From an uncultured Clostridia bacterium (GTDB lineage: Bacteria > Bacillota > Clostridia > Oscillospirales > Acutalibacteraceae), in the NCBI GenBank assembly GCA_947623215.1, contig CANQGN010000042.1, positions 1-10,413 on the forward strand: a stretch of 10,413 bases of DNA. The letters run 5' to 3'. Below are positions 4,017 through 10,413 of this stretch, in pieces (the first letter of the stretch is position 1; every line of letters begins with the position of its first letter). Below the pieces are notes generated by a model, which saw only the letters and a program-made list of their open reading frames with translations, was not told where the DNA came from and made no database searches. The translations under genes were made by a program, and so were the position numbers.

Positions 4017-6872
4017 ATGGATTCTTATAATGAGCTGTTGGCAAAATATAACGCTGCTCTACAAACCATAGAGGAATTGCGCGAAGAAAACCGAGTGCTT
4101 AAGGAACAAGTTGGCGGAAACGTTCGCTCATCGCCGGTTATGAAGAAATCCAACGCCTCAAAGATTAACAAATACAGCACTACCGTTGAAAAGATTGCCT
4201 TGTTCAAGAGGCTGTTCCACGGGCGTGAAGATGTTTATGCAAAGCGTTGGCAGAGCAAAACAACAGGTAGAAGCGGATATCAGCCCGTTTGTGAAAACGA
4301 ATGGGTTGACGGATTGTGCGATAAGAAGAGTTATAAATGTTCCGCTTGCCCCAACAGAAAGCTATCGCCTTTGAACGACATGGCGATTTATGACCATCTT
4401 GCGGGGAAAGATGAATACGGCAGGGACGTCATCGGCATTTATCCAATGCTCGAAGACGATACCTGCCGCTTTTTATGCGCTGATTTTGACGAATCCGACT
4501 ATATAAAAGACGCCTTGTCATACCGGTCTGTGTGCGACGAATGGCAGATACCGGTCGCCATAGAACGCTCGCGCTCCGGAAACGGCGCACACGTTTGGAT
4601 CTTTTTTGAAAATAAGATTGCAGCTGTCAGCGCCAGAAAACTTGGAACAATCATTCTAACGCGCGCAATGGATAAACGCGGAGAGTTGGCGTTTCAATCC
4701 TATGATCGGCTTTTTCCCAATCAAGATACTATGCCAAGCGGCGGATTTGGCAATTTGATTGCTTTGCCCCTGCAGGGCTTGGCACGCAAAAATGGAAACA
4801 GTGTGTTTGTTGACGAAAATTTCACGCCCAATTCTGATCAGTGGGCTTATTTGGATTCAATACGCCTTATGCCAATAAAGCAAGTCGAAACAATCATCGA
4901 TCAATACGGAAAACAGAACGAACTTGGCGATTTGCTGTCGGATTCAGAGGAAAAGCCGTGGGAGAAGAAGAAAGCGCATCGACTCGGGCGAACAGACTTT
5001 CCCGTAAATCTTGAAATTGTGCGTGCCAATAAGATCTATTTACCCATTGAAGGCCTATCCTCGCCGGCCATCAATATCGTCAAGAGACTTGCGGCTTTCA
5101 AAAACCCGGATTTTTACCGAGCGCAGGCAATGCGAATGCCAATATATAATAAACCTCGCGTTATATGCTGTGCAGATATAACGAAAAAGTTCATCGCCCT
5201 GCCGCGCGGATGCGAAAAAGCGCTATGCGATCTGTTGGATGAAATTGGCGTTCCGTATTCGATCGTTGACAAAACCGTTCACGGAAGCGCAGTCCCCGTT
5301 TGCTTCAATGGTCAGCTTCGAGAAGAGCAGCAGAAAGCCGCCGACGCGCTCCTTCAATATGATATCGGCGTTTTATCGGCGACGACCGCATTTGGCAAAA
5401 CGGTTGTCGCGGCATATCTGATTTCACAACGGAAGGTCAATACGCTCGTCCTCGTGCATACGCAGGCACTTTTGGCACAATGGGAGAAATCGTTGAAAAG
5501 GTTTTTGGATTTTGACATAACGCCTCCTGAAAAACCGAAGGGGCGCGGCCGCCGCGCTGCATGGTCGCCTGTCGGGTTGCTTGGCGCGCAAAAGAACACC
5601 CTGCACGGGATAGTTGACGTTGCTATTATGCAATCGACGTTATCAGACGGGGAGGCAAAGGAACTCGTTAAAAACTACGGAATGGTAATCGTAGACGAAT
5701 GCCACCATGTTTCTGCTGTGAACTTTGAAACGGTGCTGAAAAATGCCAACGCAAAATACGTTTACGGCTTAACGGCGACGCCGACCCGACAGGACGGGCA
5801 TCACCCGATTATCTTTATGCAATGCGGACCGATCCGTTATAAGGTCGATGCAAAGGAACAAGCGGAGAAAAGACCGTTTGAGCATATTCTCATTCCGCGA
5901 TTCACATCTTTCCGCTCTGCGGCAGATAAAACAATTACAGAACTATATAAGGAGCTCTCAGAGAACCAGCGCCGCAATGCCTTGATCGTATCAGACGTTG
6001 AGAAAGCGTTAAACGAAGGGCGAACGCCAATCATTCTGACAGAGAGGCGCGAACATATTGAAACGTTGCGCCTCCTGTTGTCGGAGAAATGCAAAAACGT
6101 CATTACGCTGTTCGGCGCGTCATCGCAAAAGGAGAGGCGAGAAACGTTTGCCAAACTCGAATCCATCCCGGACGACGAGGAGCTGGCTATAATAGCAACC
6201 GGAAAATATGTGGGGGAGGGATTTGATTTTCCGAGGCTCGATACGCTGTTTCTTGCATTACCAATTGCATGGAAAGGTAAGGTGGCGCAGTACACCGGCA
6301 GATTGCACCGCAATTATGATGGCAAAACGGAGGTCAGAGTTTATGATTACGTGGATATACACGTTTCGGCGCTTGAGAAAATGTATCAAAAACGTGTAAA
6401 AGGATATGCGGCAATCGGATACAAGGCCAAAATGAACGCAGAGCAAACGGCCTCTCCCGACTTGATATACGACGAAAAAAGCTTTTATCCTGTGTTTGCA
6501 AACGATATCTCCTGTGCAAGCAAAGAAATATTGATTGTAAGTCCTTTTATGCGAAAAAACCGGCTGGTTCAACTAGCAAAACTGTTGTCTCCCGTTGTAC
6601 TAAACGGGGTTTGCGTTACAGTCGTTACCCGCCCGCCGGAGGATTTTAAGGAGCATGAGAAAGACATTATAAAACAAAATGCCGAATTCCTTGTTGATTG
6701 CGGGATACAAGTGAGATTCAAACCCGATTTTTACCAAAAATTCACGGTTATTGACCAGAAAATCGCCTGGTACGGAAGCGTCAACTTTCTTAGCTTCGCC
6801 AACCGCGAGGAAAGCGTTATGCGCTTTGAAAACGATGAGCTCGCCGGGCAGTTAATTGATACGGTTACGTAG
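4017..6872 (+). CDS. TOTE-type conflict protein: AEP primase + SF2 helicase + PLD-like domain
   Basis: Intact 951-residue protein. Residues 1-33 form a coiled coil. C92-x8-C101-x6-C108-x2-C111 is a likely zinc site. Residues 115-285 are an archaeo-eukaryotic primase domain: catalytic D156-F-D158, SRSGNGAHVW with H192, and FPNQD then GGFGNLIALPLQ near 231-253. Residues 430-800 are an SF2 helicase: TAFGKT (457-462), DECHH (560-564), TATPT (586-590) and GRLHR (761-765). Residues 820-951 are a phospholipase-D-like domain; its HxK(x)4D motif reads Y906-Q-K-F-T-V-I-D913 with GSVN at 920-923, so the histidine is replaced by tyrosine. Primase plus SF2 helicase is the core of the predicted TOTE conflict systems, thought to interfere with phage or plasmid replication. 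ATG 4017 is chosen over TTG 4002 because GAGG is 9 nt upstream of it. Codon use is AT-richer than the neighbours, suggesting transfer. No partner gene lies alongside. Confidence 0.9.
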   Translation: MDSYNELLAKYNAALQTIEELREENRVLKEQVGGNVRSSPVMKKSNASKINKYSTTVEKIALFKRLFHGREDVYAKRWQSKTTGRSGYQPVCENEWVDGLCDKKSYKCSACPNRKLSPLNDMAIYDHLAGKDEYGRDVIGIYPMLEDDTCRFLCADFDESDYIKDALSYRSVCDEWQIPVAIERSRSGNGAHVWIFFENKIAAVSARKLGTIILTRAMDKRGELAFQSYDRLFPNQDTMPSGGFGNLIALPLQGLARKNGNSVFVDENFTPNSDQWAYLDSIRLMPIKQVETIIDQYGKQNELGDLLSDSEEKPWEKKKAHRLGRTDFPVNLEIVRANKIYLPIEGLSSPAINIVKRLAAFKNPDFYRAQAMRMPIYNKPRVICCADITKKFIALPRGCEKALCDLLDEIGVPYSIVDKTVHGSAVPVCFNGQLREEQQKAADALLQYDIGVLSATTAFGKTVVAAYLISQRKVNTLVLVHTQALLAQWEKSLKRFLDFDITPPEKPKGRGRRAAWSPVGLLGAQKNTLHGIVDVAIMQSTLSDGEAKELVKNYGMVIVDECHHVSAVNFETVLKNANAKYVYGLTATPTRQDGHHPIIFMQCGPIRYKVDAKEQAEKRPFEHILIPRFTSFRSAADKTITELYKELSENQRRNALIVSDVEKALNEGRTPIILTERREHIETLRLLLSEKCKNVITLFGASSQKERRETFAKLESIPDDEELAIIATGKYVGEGFDFPRLDTLFLALPIAWKGKVAQYTGRLHRNYDGKTEVRVYDYVDIHVSALEKMYQKRVKGYAAIGYKAKMNAEQTASPDLIYDEKSFYPVFANDISCASKEILIVSPFMRKNRLVQLAKLLSPVVLNGVCVTVVTRPPEDFKEHEKDIIKQNAEFLVDCGIQVRFKPDFYQKFTVIDQKIAWYGSVNFLSFANREESVMRFENDELAGQLIDTVT

Positions 6873-6991
6873 TTTTCGAAATACCATAAATATCCATTGT
6901 GAGAACCCGTTAGGAATTACATTGACGCCGCCCGATTCGTTCGTTTTTGGGATGCTGAGGCCCGCCGAGCGGATGGGGCGGGTACATAAAA

Positions 6992-7024
6992 AAGTCAGCC
7001 GACGAGGACTAAATCGGCTGACTT
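6992..7024 (-). terminator. Orphan minus-strand terminator
   Basis: Perfect 11-bp stem AAGTCAGCCGA (6992-7002) and TCGGCTGACTT (7014-7024) with an 11-nt loop. On the minus strand it runs into TTTTTT (stem end plus 6991-6988), a strong terminator for leftward transcripts. Yet no minus-strand gene lies to its right before spoVT. On the plus strand the tail GCGTTTGTTCT is weaker but could still stop the primase-helicase transcript. A GC-rich inverted repeat CCCGCC/GGCGGG (6961-6982) lies just before it. Confidence 0.65.
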
Positions 7025-7320
7025 GCGTTTGTTCTAATGACCTATTCATAGCATAAGTTTTGAACATCTTACTGACTTGCTTTATGGGGTAGAAAAAACA
7101 ATCTCTAACAAGAATTTCTCTCTAGTCATCCTGAGTACAAGGGGTAAAAGTATCAATCCCCTATTTTAAGAATCAAATCAATATCCTTTGGCACAATGCC
7201 AAACAAAGGTTGGTATCATGCCGGATTTTGAAAAATTCCGCCCTTCGGCGGAATAAATGCTTGCGTTTTACAGAAGATAGTATCACCATTACAAAACAAA
7301 ACAAGGAGACTGAGCATAAA
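7025..7320 (+). other. Non-coding, AT-rich stretch and leader of spoVT
   Basis: No credible complete gene on either strand. It holds an inverted repeat CAAGGGG...CCCCTA (7138-7163), a palindrome TTTGGC-ACAAT-GCCAAA (7187-7203), and a hairpin ATTCCGCC-CTTC-GGCGGAAT (7235-7254). The spoVT ribosome binding site AAGGAG is at 7303-7308. A short minus-strand frame (about 7160-7225) reads FGIVPKDIDLILKIGD before a stop and could be the tail of a decayed gene. I could not identify a convincing sigma-A or sigma-F/G promoter for spoVT. Confidence 0.45.
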
Positions 7321-7863
7321 ATGAAAGCTACAGGAATCGTCCGCCGGATAGATGATTTGGGTCGGGTTGTAATACCCAAAGAAATCCGGCGCACCATGCG
7401 CATTCGCGAAGGCGACCCGCTGGAGATTTTCACCAGCAACGACGGCGACGTGATTTTTAAGAAATATTCCCCCATTGGGGAGCTGGCCAACTTTGCGGCG
7501 CAATACGCCGAGGTGCTGGTAAAGGGCACCAATCTGCCGGTGGTCATTTGCGACCGAGACGCCTGCGTGGCGGTGTCTGGTCTTGCCAAGCGCGAGATTT
7601 TGGAGCGCCGCTTAACCCGCCCGCTGGAGGAACTGATGGAGCAGCGCAAAAGCTATATTTTAACCCCGGGGGCGGAGCCCCGCCTGCAGCCGCTGGAAGG
7701 GGTAGAGCGGGCGGCGGCCGTGGCGGTGCCGGTGCTCGCAGGCGGCGACGTTGTGGGGGCGGTTTGCCTAATGGCGGCCGAAACCGGCGCCGTGCCGACC
7801 GAAACGGACGTAAAACTCACCCAGGTGGCGGCCGCCTTTTTGGGCCGCCAAATGGAAGAATAA
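7321..7863 (+). CDS. spoVT: Stage V sporulation protein T (AbrB-family regulator with GAF domain)
   Basis: The 180-residue protein matches SpoVT closely. The N-terminus MKATGIVRRIDDLGRVVIPK is essentially the Bacillus subtilis sequence and forms the swapped-hairpin AbrB DNA-binding domain (residues 1-50). Residues 55-178 are a GAF-type sensor domain with the conserved AVSG segment, the MEQRKS motif and the closing AAAFLGRQMEE. In B. subtilis SpoVT is a forespore-specific regulator that tunes sigma-G-dependent genes and spore coat and resistance properties. Length equals the family norm (about 178). ATG 7321 is fixed by homology; AAGGAG lies 12 nt upstream, a slightly long spacing. The gene stands alone, closed by the terminator at 7892-7919, and its codon use returns to the native GC-richer pattern. 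It is the best evidence that the host can form endospores. Confidence 0.96.
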   Translation: MKATGIVRRIDDLGRVVIPKEIRRTMRIREGDPLEIFTSNDGDVIFKKYSPIGELANFAAQYAEVLVKGTNLPVVICDRDACVAVSGLAKREILERRLTRPLEELMEQRKSYILTPGAEPRLQPLEGVERAAAVAVPVLAGGDVVGAVCLMAAETGAVPTETDVKLTQVAAAFLGRQMEE

Positions 7864-7866
7864 CCC

Positions 7867-7975
7867 GGCGGGGGAGAGCCCCTCGCCCTTGGCGGCTGCC
7901 CACCGGCAGCCGCTTTTTTGCGTTGCCAAACGCCATAGCGGGCTTTCGCTCCGCCCGGTTTTGGCGGGGGAGAGC
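7867..7975 (+). repeat. 13-bp direct repeat flanking the spoVT terminator
   Basis: GGCGGGGGAGAGC occurs at 7867-7879, four bases after the spoVT stop, and again exactly at 7963-7975. The two copies enclose the terminator and a GC-rich linker. The pair could come from a local duplication or insertion; no function is visible. Confidence 0.5.
7892..7919 (+). terminator. Rho-independent terminator of spoVT
   Basis: Nine-bp stem GCGGCTGCC (7892-7900) and GGCAGCCGC (7905-7913) with a CACC tetraloop, followed directly by TTTTTT (7914-7919). It lies 28 nt beyond the stop codon. Confidence 0.93.
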
Positions 7976-7990
7976 AAAAAAACACAGAAT

Positions 7991-8028
7991 CCACAAAAAA
8001 AGTGATTTACAACGCCGGGTTTTTGTGG
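7991..8028. promoter_or_regulatory. Inverted repeat around the -35 box of the dockerin gene (possible operator)
   Basis: CCACAAAAA (7991-7999) and TTTTTGTGG (8020-8028) are perfect 9-bp inverted arms with a 20-nt centre. The -35 hexamer lies in the centre and the right arm abuts the -10 hexamer at 8029. Such placement suggests repressor binding, for example control by carbon source, but the factor is unknown. Confidence 0.45.
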
Positions 8029-8034
8029 TATCAT
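8006..8034 (+). promoter_or_regulatory. Sigma-A promoter of the dockerin protein gene
   Basis: TTTACA (8006-8011), a 17-bp spacer and TATCAT (8029-8034), about 30 nt upstream of the start codon. Each hexamer is one substitution from consensus. Confidence 0.75.
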
Positions 8035-8065
8035 AGGAGCATAGCCTGATAAGGAGGAATTTTTG

Positions 8066-9496
8066 ATGAAAAAGATCATCGGATTGATTTTGGTTGCTTC
8101 CATTCTCATCTCCACGGTTGTATTCGGCAGCTCCATGGCGGCCGTAAACGCCGAAGAGGCAGAGTATGAACCCGAGTTTGTGGTGGACGGCAACCTGGAC
8201 GTTTGGTACCTCAGTACCCGTCCCGGCATTACCGACACCTGGTACTGGCAGGCGCTCAACGCCTATCCCCGGCCGTCCGGCAGCGGTTCGTACTCTGACT
8301 TTGTTACCCAGGCCAAGGTTTGGACCGCGTATGACGCCGACTACATTTACGTGTACGTGAAAGTATGGGACGACGAGCTGGTTCCCTATGACCGGGATGA
8401 CCAAGACCATTATTGGATGGATCGTGACTCTTCCGCCGGCGACTCGCTGGAAATTTGGCTGGACCCCGACCCCAACAGCCAAACTGCGGAAAGCCGCCCC
8501 GACTACAGCGAAGACACGGTAGACGGTTTTTACAACCAGACCAAGAGCGAATATCAGGGCGACATTCAGCTGCGTATGCAGGGCGCCAACTTTGTGGTAG
8601 ACGATTTCCACAACAAAGTAAAGCCGGGCTACGGCGGCGTAACCTTCAGCGAGTGGGTTCAAGACCCCGCCAACTTCTGCCCTTTCACCTTTGATAATGA
8701 GCCGCTCTATTTGGCCGATTCTTATTCGCCCAAAACCGTTGCGAGCGGTTACGGCGTAGAAGCCCGCTTCCCCCGCAACGACGAGATGTATGACGATACG
8801 GGCTACCGCCTGAACGTGGCGGTGAACAACTCTGCAAAATATGAAGACACCCACTACGCGCTGGCCATGGGCCCCGCCTGGTGGATGGACTATGCCAATG
8901 CGGCGCAGATTCATTTTGACGATAAAGACGAAGAAGCCGGCAACAAAAACCCCTTCTTAACGCAGGACATTACCGGCAAACAGGTCTATTATCCCGCCAA
9001 CTCTGCCGGCAACGCCGCCGGGCAAGAGGTTTGCGACAAGATTGACCAGCTGCCCGACCCCGTTACCGAGGCCGACCGTGAAACGGTGGTTGCGCTGGGC
9101 GAAGAATTAAAGGCCCTGCCGGTGATTCAGCGCAACTTTGTGCGCAGCCGCAACTTTGCCAAGCTTTACGCCGCAGAGGAAACGCTGGGTATCGAGCACA
9201 CCTATGAGCCGCTGGAGACTCCCAGCGAGCCCTCGGAGCCCTCTGAGCCTTCCGTGCCCTCTTCGTCCACGCCCTCGTCGTCCTCCGGCGGTTCTACGTC
9301 TTCTAATACCCGGTTGGATGGCGACGTGACCGGCGACGGCAAGGTAAACGCTGCCGACGCGCTGGCGATTTTGCGCTACGCCGTGCACAAAACCGACCTG
9401 ACTGCCGAGCAGCAGGCGGTGGCGGACTTAAACCATGATAACGCCATTAACGCCGCCGACGCGCTGGCCGTGCTGAGAAAGGCCGTAGGCAAATAA
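8066..9496 (+). CDS. Secreted CBM9-like protein with C-terminal type I dockerin
   Basis: The 476-residue protein starts with a Sec signal peptide (residues 1-29, cleaved after VNA). Residues about 36-290 resemble a family 9 carbohydrate-binding/sugar-binding beta-sandwich: VDGNLDVWY, then a strand pair AYDADYIYVYVKVWDDE, and DSLEIWLDPDPN. Residues about 322-374 look like a FIVAR-type helical module (KIDQLPDPVTEADRE ... FAKLYAAEETLG). A Ser/Pro/Glu linker (386-415) leads to a dockerin (about 416-476) with two calcium loops, D-V-T-G-D-G-K-V-N-A-A-D and D-L-N-H-D-N-A-I-N-A-A-D. Dockerins plug proteins into cohesin-bearing scaffolds, so this is probably a non-catalytic carbohydrate-binding part of a cellulosome-like assembly; no enzyme domain is present. 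AAGGAGG lies 8 nt before ATG 8066. It forms a single-gene unit. Confidence 0.9.
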   Translation: MKKIIGLILVASILISTVVFGSSMAAVNAEEAEYEPEFVVDGNLDVWYLSTRPGITDTWYWQALNAYPRPSGSGSYSDFVTQAKVWTAYDADYIYVYVKVWDDELVPYDRDDQDHYWMDRDSSAGDSLEIWLDPDPNSQTAESRPDYSEDTVDGFYNQTKSEYQGDIQLRMQGANFVVDDFHNKVKPGYGGVTFSEWVQDPANFCPFTFDNEPLYLADSYSPKTVASGYGVEARFPRNDEMYDDTGYRLNVAVNNSAKYEDTHYALAMGPAWWMDYANAAQIHFDDKDEEAGNKNPFLTQDITGKQVYYPANSAGNAAGQEVCDKIDQLPDPVTEADRETVVALGEELKALPVIQRNFVRSRNFAKLYAAEETLGIEHTYEPLETPSEPSEPSEPSVPSSSTPSSSSGGSTSSNTRLDGDVTGDGKVNAADALAILRYAVHKTDLTAEQQAVADLNHDNAINAADALAVLRKAVGK

Positions 9497-9525
9497 CACA
9501 ATAAGCCAGACTTATGTTTGGTACT

Positions 9526-9564
9526 AAAAAGCCCGGGGCGGGTTCAGCCGCTCCGGGCCTTTTT
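9526..9564 (+). terminator. Rho-independent terminator of the dockerin gene
   Basis: Stem GCCCGGGGCGG (9531-9541) with CCGCTCCGGGC (9548-9558), including one G-U pair. It is preceded by AAAAA and followed by C and TTTTT (9560-9564). The symmetry means it could act in both directions. It lies about 30 nt after the stop. Confidence 0.9.
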
Positions 9565-9617
9565 GCGCGCGTGGGGGGATTGGCTTTTTCAGCAGTCCGC
9601 CGGGTAAGCTCTTGCGG

Positions 9618-9646
9618 TTGACAAGGCCGCTTAAAGCAGGTATAAT
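9618..9646 (+). promoter_or_regulatory. Consensus sigma-A promoter of the membrane protein gene at the right edge
   Basis: TTGACA (9618-9623), a 17-bp spacer and TATAAT (9641-9646): both hexamers are perfect. Transcription should begin near 9653, leaving a leader of 30-140 nt depending on which start codon is used. Confidence 0.92.
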
Positions 9647-9712
9647 AAGGGTAGAATTTACCGGTGCGGTCAGGGGGTACCTTTGGCCGCAGCCCGAAAG
9701 GTGTATTGCGTT

Positions 9713-10413
9713 TTGGTTCCCTCTTTACCGCTACCCCGGCGTCCTGCTTTTTTTCGCTGTTTCAGCGCTTCTTTTCACCTTGCGCTTTTTCTCATGATGT
9801 TCGACTGGGCTTGCCCCATCCCGCCCTTGTACGGGTCCTTCGGCCCGTATGAGGCGTCGTTGCTGCTGCTCTTTGTCTCGTTTGGCGTTTGCCTGCTGCA
9901 AGAGCGGTTTGCCTTTTTGCGCACCCTCGGCCCCTCGCTGCGGCAAAGCGCGGGCTTGCTGCTGGCGCTTGGCGCTTATCTTGTTGCCGGGGGGGTTACG
10001 GTGGTATACGCTACCAGCCTTTCTTTGGCCGGGCAGCGCTACCTTGTGGTGGGGCAAATGGCGTTTTTCTGCCTTTGCCTGCTTTATTACTGCCGCCCGG
10101 GCGACGACGTGCGCACCCGTTTGCAGGCGGTGGCGGCCAACCTGGCCGGTTCGGCGGCGTTGATTGCGGCGGTGGCGCTGGTTGGTTATGCTACAGAATG
10201 GTACACCGTGTATTACCAGCGCATGGCCACTATTCGGGACTACAACCAGTACGCCACGCTGCTGCTCATGGGGCTGATTGCCTTTACCGCCCTGCTGCTG
10301 CCCCGCTGCCAAAAAAACCGGCGGTGGTACGCCCTGCTGCTGCCTTACTGGCTGCTGGTGGGTTCGGCGGTTTATGCCTCCGGGTCGCGCCGCTCCGGCT
10401 TACTACTCTGTGT
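9713..10413 (+). CDS. O-antigen ligase/polymerase-like membrane protein (partial, runs off right edge)
   Basis: The frame is open to the window end. It reads a polytopic membrane protein with about seven helices in the part seen, for example EASLLLLFVSFGVCLLQ, AGLLLALGAYLVAGGVT, YLVVGQMAFFCLCLLYY and WYALLLPYWLLVGSAVYASG. The segments RDYNQYATLLLMGL and ASGSRRSG match the N-x-x-A and SGSRR/S-type signatures around the helices of O-antigen ligase (WaaL/Wzy-like) families, which join or polymerise surface glycans. In a Gram-positive host this would mean capsule, teichoic or S-layer glycan work. The start is uncertain. ATG 9794 has no ribosome binding site and would cut the first helix. TTG 9713 has GAAAGG 11 nt upstream, and TTG 9683 has AGGGGG 5 nt upstream. 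I list 9713 as a compromise. Family assignment is by pattern only. Confidence 0.72.
   Translation, partial: MVPSLPLPRRPAFFRCFSASFHLALFLMMFDWACPIPPLYGSFGPYEASLLLLFVSFGVCLLQERFAFLRTLGPSLRQSAGLLLALGAYLVAGGVTVVYATSLSLAGQRYLVVGQMAFFCLCLLYYCRPGDDVRTRLQAVAANLAGSAALIAAVALVGYATEWYTVYYQRMATIRDYNQYATLLLMGLIAFTALLLPRCQKNRRWYALLLPYWLLVGSAVYASGSRRSGLLLC

Noticed and set aside
7817..8914. Long minus-strand open frame (365 codons) opposite the dockerin gene
   Set aside because: It is a shadow of the GC-rich plus-strand gene, which has a signal peptide, recognisable domains, a ribosome binding site and promoter. The antisense frame crosses the promoter and the spoVT terminator and has no start signals.
9731..10312. 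Minus-strand 193-codon frame opposite the membrane protein
   Set aside because: The plus strand encodes well-formed hydrophobic helices after a perfect promoter; the antisense Gln/Arg/Lys-rich product is the usual mirror of Leu/Ala-rich codons.
1..10413. tRNA, rRNA or CRISPR array
   Set aside because: No cloverleaf with a TTCGA-type T-loop, no rRNA-like conserved blocks and no regularly spaced repeats with spacers were seen on either strand.

Overview
The window looks like chromosomal DNA of an anaerobic, endospore-forming member of the Clostridia, probably close to the Ruminococcaceae/Oscillospiraceae. Four things point there: a close match to the forespore regulator SpoVT, a rubrerythrin, a secreted protein ending in a type I dockerin, and textbook sigma-A promoters (TTGACA/TATAAT with 17-bp spacing) next to strong Rho-independent terminators. 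The genus is inference.

Layout from left to right. Positions 1-233 hold the minus-strand remains of a lipoprotein with an FKBP/trigger-factor-like domain. It meets head-on a plus-strand frame (to 543) that also lacks its 5' end, so about 200-215 is probably a rearrangement or assembly junction. Then come two independently transcribed minus-strand genes: a Pro/Ala/Ser/Lys-rich lipoprotein (654-1586), whose promoter is overlapped by a 26-bp palindrome, and an EamA-type drug/metabolite transporter (1802-2716). Positions 2842-3119 are non-coding and bounded by 25-bp imperfect terminal inverted repeats, like a MITE. Its right end lies 12 bp upstream of the consensus promoter of a rubrerythrin gene (3195-3743).

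After a 24-bp perfect hairpin terminator comes an AT-richer stretch (about 3880-7220) that looks imported. It carries one intact gene (4017-6872) for a 951-residue protein: coiled coil, Cys4 motif, archaeo-eukaryotic primase domain, SF2 helicase and PLD-like domain. This is the architecture of the predicted TOTE conflict (anti-mobile-element) systems. The stretch ends with an orphan minus-strand terminator and non-coding DNA that may be a gene relic.

The native composition resumes with spoVT (7321-7863), a secreted CBM9-like/FIVAR-like/dockerin protein (8066-9496), and a multispanning protein resembling O-antigen ligase/polymerase that runs off the right edge (from about 9713).

Nearly every complete gene has its own promoter and terminator, so this is a row of single-gene units, not an operon. 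The best candidates for something new are the primase-helicase-PLD gene with its island ends and degenerate HKD motif, the MITE-like element, and the two promoter-overlapping palindromes.
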